This document shows, piece after piece, positions 5,568-8,545 of a DNA stretch of 8,545 nucleotides. The notes below the pieces were generated by a model. That model saw only the letters and a list, made by a program, of their open reading frames with translations. It searched no databases and was not told the DNA's origin. The translations under genes were made by a program, and so were the position numbers. How positions within the stretch are numbered: the first letter of the stretch is position 1; every line of letters begins with the position of its first letter. The DNA is from JAHJQQ01 sp041739295 (GTDB taxonomy: Bacteria; Pseudomonadota; Gammaproteobacteria; Thiohalobacterales; Thiohalobacteraceae). The DNA is taken from the NCBI GenBank assembly GCA_041739295.1, contig JBGSOE010000314.1:1-8545 (forward strand), read 5' to 3'.

Positions 5568-6070
5568 GTGGGTTTCTGCAGCTCCAGGGTGAGGGGCTCG
5601 GGGCCGGTGAGTTTCACATGTTCGCCGTTGCCCAGGTCCATTTTGCGGCCGACGATGTTCGCTTCGATGGGTAGTTCGCGGCCACAACGCTCGACCAGCA
5701 CTGCAAGCATGATTGACGCGGGCCGGCCATAGTCGAACAGCTCGTTGAGCGCGGCGCGAATGGTGCGGCCGGTGTGCAATACGTCATCGACCAGGATGAT
5801 ATGACGATTGTCGATATCGAAAGGTAGTTGCGAGGGCCGTACCTGCGGGTTCATACCGATGCGCGTGAAGTCGTCGCGGTAGAAGGAGATGTCCAGGCTA
5901 CCCAGCGGCACTTTCAAGCCGAGTTTTTTATGCAGGCGTTCCGCCACCCAGACGCCGCCGGTGTGAATGCCGACCATGGCCGGTTCCGTGAGCTTGCGCT
6001 CGGCGATCAATGTGCGCAATTGCGCGGCCATTGCGTCGATCAGTGTGTCGACTTCTTGGTTCTGTCCCAT
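5564..6070 (-). CDS. pyrR: PyrR bifunctional pyrimidine regulator / uracil phosphoribosyltransferase
   Basis: The 168-residue product is a type I phosphoribosyltransferase. The PRPP-binding signature IILVDDVLHTGRT is at 91-103, and SLDISFYRDDF (58-68) and VLVERCGRELPI (124-135) are characteristic PyrR blocks. In Bacillus, PyrR binds pyr leader RNA when UMP is high and causes attenuation, and it also converts uracil plus PRPP to UMP. In gammaproteobacteria the regulatory role is less settled. I see no obvious PyrR-binding leader or attenuator before pyrR or pyrB, so RNA-level control from within this window is unsupported. The ATG at 6070 follows the ruvX stop by 2 nt, with an AGGGGGA ribosome binding site inside the ruvX end. 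It is placed directly before pyrB and overlaps it by 4 nt. Confidence 0.95.
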   Translation of the reverse strand: MGQNQEVDTLIDAMAAQLRTLIAERKLTEPAMVGIHTGGVWVAERLHKKLGLKVPLGSLDISFYRDDFTRIGMNPQVRPSQLPFDIDNRHIILVDDVLHTGRTIRAALNELFDYGRPASIMLAVLVERCGRELPIEANIVGRKMDLGNGEHVKLTGPEPLTLELQKPT

Positions 6071-6072
6071 GC

Positions 6073-6498
6073 TCAGTCCCCCTGGCTGTCCAGCCAGTCT
6101 TGCAGAATGATCTGCGCCGCGACCATATCAAGCGAGTCGCGCGCTGCAGGTTTGCCGGAGTGTAAATCTGTCCAGTGCTCGGCGGCGTGTGAACTCAGGC
6201 GTTCGTCATGCAGATAAGCAGGTAGCTGAAAGCGACCGTGCAGGCGCCGCGCGAAACGTTCGGCGGCGCGGGTTGTCTCGCTGTGGCTACCGTCCAGTGC
6301 CAGTGGCAGGCCAACCACCAGAGCATCTGGCTTCCAGGTGGCGATCAATTTTTCGATCTCGGTCCAGTCCGGTTGGCCGTCGCGCGCGGTCAGTGTGGTC
6401 AGGGCGCTGGCCGTGCCAGTGATGCGTTGGCCTACCGCGACGCCGATGCGGCGGTTGCCGAAATCGAAACCCAGGAGCGTCTGATGTGTTGTTGTCAT
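6073..6498 (-). CDS. ruvX: RuvX/YqgF family Holliday junction resolvase-like nuclease
   Basis: The 141-residue product matches the E. coli YqgF length of 138. It has an RNase H-like fold: FDFGNRRIGVAVGQ (11-24, with catalytic Asp12), DALVVGLPLALDGS (58-71), HDERLSS (97-103, with Glu99) and a C-terminal DSLDMVAAQIIL with Asp121 and Asp124. The family is implicated in processing the 5' end of 16S pre-rRNA and was first predicted to resolve Holliday junctions. The frame is open upstream through algH to 6615. Two starts are reasonable: ATG at 6498, which gives MTTTHQTLLGFDFG as in most relatives, or ATG at 6531, which would overlap the end of algH by 8 nt. Neither has a clear ribosome binding site. 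I chose 6498 because of length and family fit. It sits between algH and pyrR, the common gammaproteobacterial order. Confidence 0.92.
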   Translation of the reverse strand: MTTTHQTLLGFDFGNRRIGVAVGQRITGTASALTTLTARDGQPDWTEIEKLIATWKPDALVVGLPLALDGSHSETTRAAERFARRLHGRFQLPAYLHDERLSSHAAEHWTDLHSGKPAARDSLDMVAAQIILQDWLDSQGD

Positions 6499-6523
6499 GC
6501 CGACGAGGACATTCGATTGTGCC

Positions 6524-7084
6524 TCAGGCATGACCGGCTTCGCTGGACAGTAGCGCCAAGTCCACGCCGAGCAGCCCCGCCGCGGCCTCCCAGCGTTTTT
6601 CCACCGGAGTGTCAAACAGCACTTCGGCGGTCGCCGGCCCGCTTAGCCAGACGTTGGCGGCCATTTCCTGCTCGAGTTGGCCGGCACCCCAGCCAGCATA
6701 ACCCAGCGCGATCAGCGACCGCAGCGGCCCATTGCCTGCGGCGATGGAGGCGAGCACATCTTGCGAGGCGGTCACGCCGATCTGTTCGCTGACCCGCAGC
6801 GTGGCTTCCCATTCGCCTAATGGAGCGTGTAGCACGAAACCACGTTCCATCTGCACCGGGCCACCTTGGAACACTGGCAGCGGCGCCGTGTCCGGCGTGG
6901 CTTTGATGTCCATGTGGGACAGGATGTCGCCTAGATTCAGGTCCAGCGGACGGTTGATGACAATGCCCATGGCGCCGTCTGCATCGTGTTCGCAGATGTA
7001 GGTGACGGTATGGAAGAAATTGGGGTCCGCTAATCCCGGCATGGCGATCAGGAAGTGATTGATGAGGAACTCAGTGTCGGCCAT
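6524..7084 (-). CDS. algH: YqgE/AlgH family protein (UPF0301)
   Basis: The 186-residue product shows the YqgE/AlgH pattern from its first residues: FLINHFLIAMPGLADPNFFH, followed by TYICEHDADGAMGIVINRP, VFQGGPVQMERGFVLH and ALGYAGWGAGQLEQEMAANV. The family length is about 185-190. The biochemical role is unsettled; in Pseudomonas the gene was linked to alginate regulation, and the gene is almost always next to ruvX. There is no signal peptide or membrane segment, so a cytoplasmic protein is expected. The start at 7084 gives the conserved N-terminus directly, although the ribosome binding site is poor. It lies 48 bp after tonB. That gap contains a small CCGGC/GCCGG hairpin (7097-7110) without a T-run. 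Confidence 0.95.
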   Translation of the reverse strand: MADTEFLINHFLIAMPGLADPNFFHTVTYICEHDADGAMGIVINRPLDLNLGDILSHMDIKATPDTAPLPVFQGGPVQMERGFVLHAPLGEWEATLRVSEQIGVTASQDVLASIAAGNGPLRSLIALGYAGWGAGQLEQEMAANVWLSGPATAEVLFDTPVEKRWEAAAGLLGVDLALLSSEAGHA

Positions 7085-7132
7085 GCGCGCTAGTATCCGG
7101 CAGGCGCCGGTGTGGTCGCAAGGGCAAACCTG

Positions 7133-7990
7133 TCACTGGCGGGTAGAGAGGCCCTGATTGTTGATAAATTCCCAGGTGCGGGTGATGTGCAGGATGTCGG
7201 TATCCTTGCTGATTTCCGGCGGCAGGGGTGCAAAGGGTGAGGCCAGCTGGACGATCCGGATAGCGGCGTCATCCAGCACTTTATAGCCGGAGGAGCGCAA
7301 TAGCCGGATATTGCGTACTGAACCATTCTGATTGACGGAGACCTGTAGCATCAGACTGCCGGTCAGACTCTTGCGGCGCGCCTCGTCGGGATAATTCAGG
7401 TTGCCGATGCGCTCAACCTTGGAGACCCAGTCGTTCATATAGCTGGCGTATTTGAATTCCTGGGTGCGGGCAGACACGAAGGCCTGACGGGGCAACTTTG
7501 AGTAGGCCTGCATGGATTGCTTGAGTTGTTGGTCAAGCTGCACCAGTTCCAGGCTGCGGTTGATCAACTCCACCGCGGACTGTGGTTGGGGTTGTTCCGT
7601 CTTGGCGGTGTCCTCGGTCGCCAGGATTTTACGCTGTGCATTCGGGCGTGCTAGGTCCTGGGTCTGCGCCGGGGCCGGCATGGGTGGTGGGGCGCCGGCC
7701 TGGTGAGCCTCCTGCTCATATTGGGGGCGGATCTTCTCACTGGTGTTGCCAGCGCCATCCTGACTGGTCTGCGCCAGATAATCCGCCTCCTTGGGTGGCG
7801 GCGTCTTGTTCCTGGGAACCAGGGTGATATCCAGCGTCGGGAGTTTGTCGTCTATCGGATCCGGTGTATCCGGGGTGACGGAGATTCCTAGGATGATGAG
7901 CAGATGCAGGGCGGCAGCGAGCACCATGGCAACGACCATGCGGTCGCCGTGGTCCATATAGGCGTGTACTGTGTGTGCCGGTTGCGTCAC
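7133..7990 (-). CDS. tonB: TonB-like energy transducer, Pseudomonas TonB3-like type
   Basis: The 285-residue inner-membrane protein has a short cytoplasmic N-terminus, one membrane helix at about 18-38, a long periplasmic spacer and a C-terminal TonB domain at about 197-276 (NYPDEARRKSLTGSLMLQVS, then SSGYKVLDDAAIRIV and SPFAPLPPE). TonB proteins carry proton-motive energy from ExbB/ExbD to outer-membrane receptors; neither exb gene is in the window. The spacer is not the usual Glu-Pro/Lys-Pro repeat. It is Gln- and Ala-rich with a charged helical stretch at about 137-165 and then RTQEFKYASYMNDWVSKVER before the domain. I recall this block in the TonB-like protein beside algH in Pseudomonas, where a link to twitching motility was reported. 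The start is GTG at 7990, overlapping the upstream stop as GTGA, with a strong CAGGAGA 5 nt before it. The first ATG (7957) has no ribosome binding site. Confidence 0.9.
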   Translation of the reverse strand: MTQPAHTVHAYMDHGDRMVVAMVLAAALHLLIILGISVTPDTPDPIDDKLPTLDITLVPRNKTPPPKEADYLAQTSQDGAGNTSEKIRPQYEQEAHQAGAPPPMPAPAQTQDLARPNAQRKILATEDTAKTEQPQPQSAVELINRSLELVQLDQQLKQSMQAYSKLPRQAFVSARTQEFKYASYMNDWVSKVERIGNLNYPDEARRKSLTGSLMLQVSVNQNGSVRNIRLLRSSGYKVLDDAAIRIVQLASPFAPLPPEISKDTDILHITRTWEFINNQGLSTRQ

Positions 7991-8496
7991 GCAGTCTCCT
8001 GAAAACCGTTCAACATACTGCGGGCGAGTATACCGCTGGTAATACCAAACAGCAGTGCTAGTGTCAGCAGCACGGGCAGCAAATGCAGTAAGCCTGGGTG
8101 TGGGATGAACAGCGTATAGGCGATGCCGAACTGTCCCGCCATATGTGCCAGGGCCGCCAGAACACTGTAGCCGACTGGCCCGAAGCCGCCGCGCGCAAGA
8201 TGCAGGGCCAGCCAGAGCACGCTGACGCTGCAGATCGCGCCACCCAGGCTCAGTGCGAAAGTCGGCGAGAGAAAGGTGCCGAGCAGCAATCCACTGACTA
8301 AAACCCGCAGCAGACTCACCCAGGTTGCTGTCCGCCAGCCGAACCGCATCAGCACGACAATGGTGATGACATTCGCCAGCCCGGGTTTGACGCCCGGCAA
8401 CGGACTGGGTAGCGCCGCTTCAATCAAATGGATAGCGACGGCCAGCGCGGTGAGCCAAGCGATGCGGTGATCTTCGCGGGTGGTGGTTAATTCCAC
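7987..8496 (-). CDS. Hpre_diP_synt_I / Gx transporter family membrane protein
   Basis: The 169-residue, very hydrophobic product has about five to six membrane helices. The segment LPGVKPGLANVITIVVLMRF (34-53) is the hallmark of this family, whose members are often annotated as heptaprenyl diphosphate synthase component I but resemble the substrate-binding S components of ECF vitamin transporters. Further glycine-rich helices follow, for example SGLLLGTFLSPTFALSLGG. The substrate is unknown; in other genomes such genes often stand beside NusG-domain-II and FMN-transferase (ApbE-type) genes. The start is GTG at 8496, with AAAGGA 8 nt upstream in the message; no better ATG fits. The stop overlaps the tonB GTG by 4 nt, so the two are probably translated together. 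No catalytic Asp-rich prenyl synthase motif is present, which argues against a direct enzyme role. Confidence 0.85.
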   Translation of the reverse strand: MELTTTREDHRIAWLTALAVAIHLIEAALPSPLPGVKPGLANVITIVVLMRFGWRTATWVSLLRVLVSGLLLGTFLSPTFALSLGGAICSVSVLWLALHLARGGFGPVGYSVLAALAHMAGQFGIAYTLFIPHPGLLHLLPVLLTLALLFGITSGILARSMLNGFQETA

Positions 8497-8505
8497 GCCT
8501 TGAGT

Positions 8506-8519
8506 CCTTTATTTAAAGG
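8506..8519. promoter_or_regulatory. Shine-Dalgarno of the membrane-protein gene lying in a small palindrome
   Basis: CCTTTA (8506-8511) and TAAAGG (8514-8519) form an AT-rich palindrome. On the minus strand its promoter-distal arm contributes the AAAGGA ribosome binding site, 8 nt before the GTG start at 8496. A 4-bp CCTT/AAGG hairpin with a 6-nt loop could partly mask the site, but this would be weak and may be chance. Confidence 0.35.
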
Positions 8520-8528
8520 GGCGAGGTG

Positions 8529-8539
8529 CTAGGTTCTAG
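8529..8539. repeat. CTAGG-type short repeat at the right edge
   Basis: The last bases read GCTAGGTTCTAGGG, two near-identical 7-nt steps (GCTAGGT, TCTAGGG) that also make a CTAG-GTT-CTAG palindrome. The pattern runs into the window edge, so it could be the start of a longer simple repeat or only two chance copies. Confidence 0.3.
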
Positions 8540-8545
8540 GGCCGA

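Noticed and set aside
5568..5687. A 40-residue N-terminal extension of PyrB
   Set aside because: It is the out-of-frame shadow of the end of pyrR. The ATG at 5567 matches the family start and the ATGA overlap.
5568..6072. A PyrR-responsive leader or attenuator before pyrB
   Set aside because: The upstream region is coding sequence of pyrR and ruvX, with no visible antiterminator/terminator pair or T-run.

Overview
The window looks like chromosomal DNA of a free-living gammaproteobacterium of moderately high GC. The best evidence is the gene order tonB-like, algH (yqgE), ruvX (yqgF), pyrR, pyrB and an inactive pyrC', which I recall as the Pseudomonas-type arrangement, together with a yceJ-yceI (cytochrome b561 / YceI) pair. 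No rRNA, tRNA, CRISPR array, phage gene or transposase gene is visible. I cannot name the species.

Layout from left to right. A plus-strand gene enters from the left edge and ends at 346 with the second half of an EAL c-di-GMP phosphodiesterase domain. It converges on a minus-strand gene for a 30-residue lysine-rich protein (492-584), and a perfect 18-bp-stem bidirectional terminator lies between them (427-466). All remaining genes are on the minus strand. In transcription order, from the right edge leftward, they are: a six-helix membrane protein of the Hpre_diP_synt_I / Gx transporter family, a TonB-like energy transducer, algH, ruvX, pyrR, pyrB, pyrC', then cytochrome b561, yceI, and a PyrK-type iron-sulfur flavoprotein.

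The membrane protein through pyrC' is packed like one operon. Stop and start codons overlap at the membrane gene/tonB (GTGA), pyrR/pyrB (ATGA) and pyrB/pyrC' (ATGA) junctions, and ruvX/pyrR are 2 nt apart. PyrB and PyrC' together should form the large class A aspartate transcarbamoylase. PyrC' has lost the His-x-His metal motif of dihydroorotase, so the third step of pyrimidine synthesis must be encoded elsewhere. PyrR is a PRPP-binding regulator or uracil phosphoribosyltransferase. PyrK would pass electrons from a class 1B dihydroorotate dehydrogenase to NAD, but no pyrD is present next to it.

The two longer non-coding stretches hold mobile-type palindromes. The 365-bp gap between pyrC' and cytochrome b561 carries two copies of a 37-bp REP-like palindrome in opposite orientation. 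A third, diverged hairpin between them keeps the same stem and loop plan with different bases. The 144-bp gap after pyrK carries a different imperfect palindrome (653-713) with a Shine-Dalgarno/anti-Shine-Dalgarno sequence in its loop. Most of the window is ordinary housekeeping sequence. I see no clear novel multi-gene system; the more unusual points are the REP trio, the 653-713 palindrome, the orphan PyrK and the partly decayed PyrC'.
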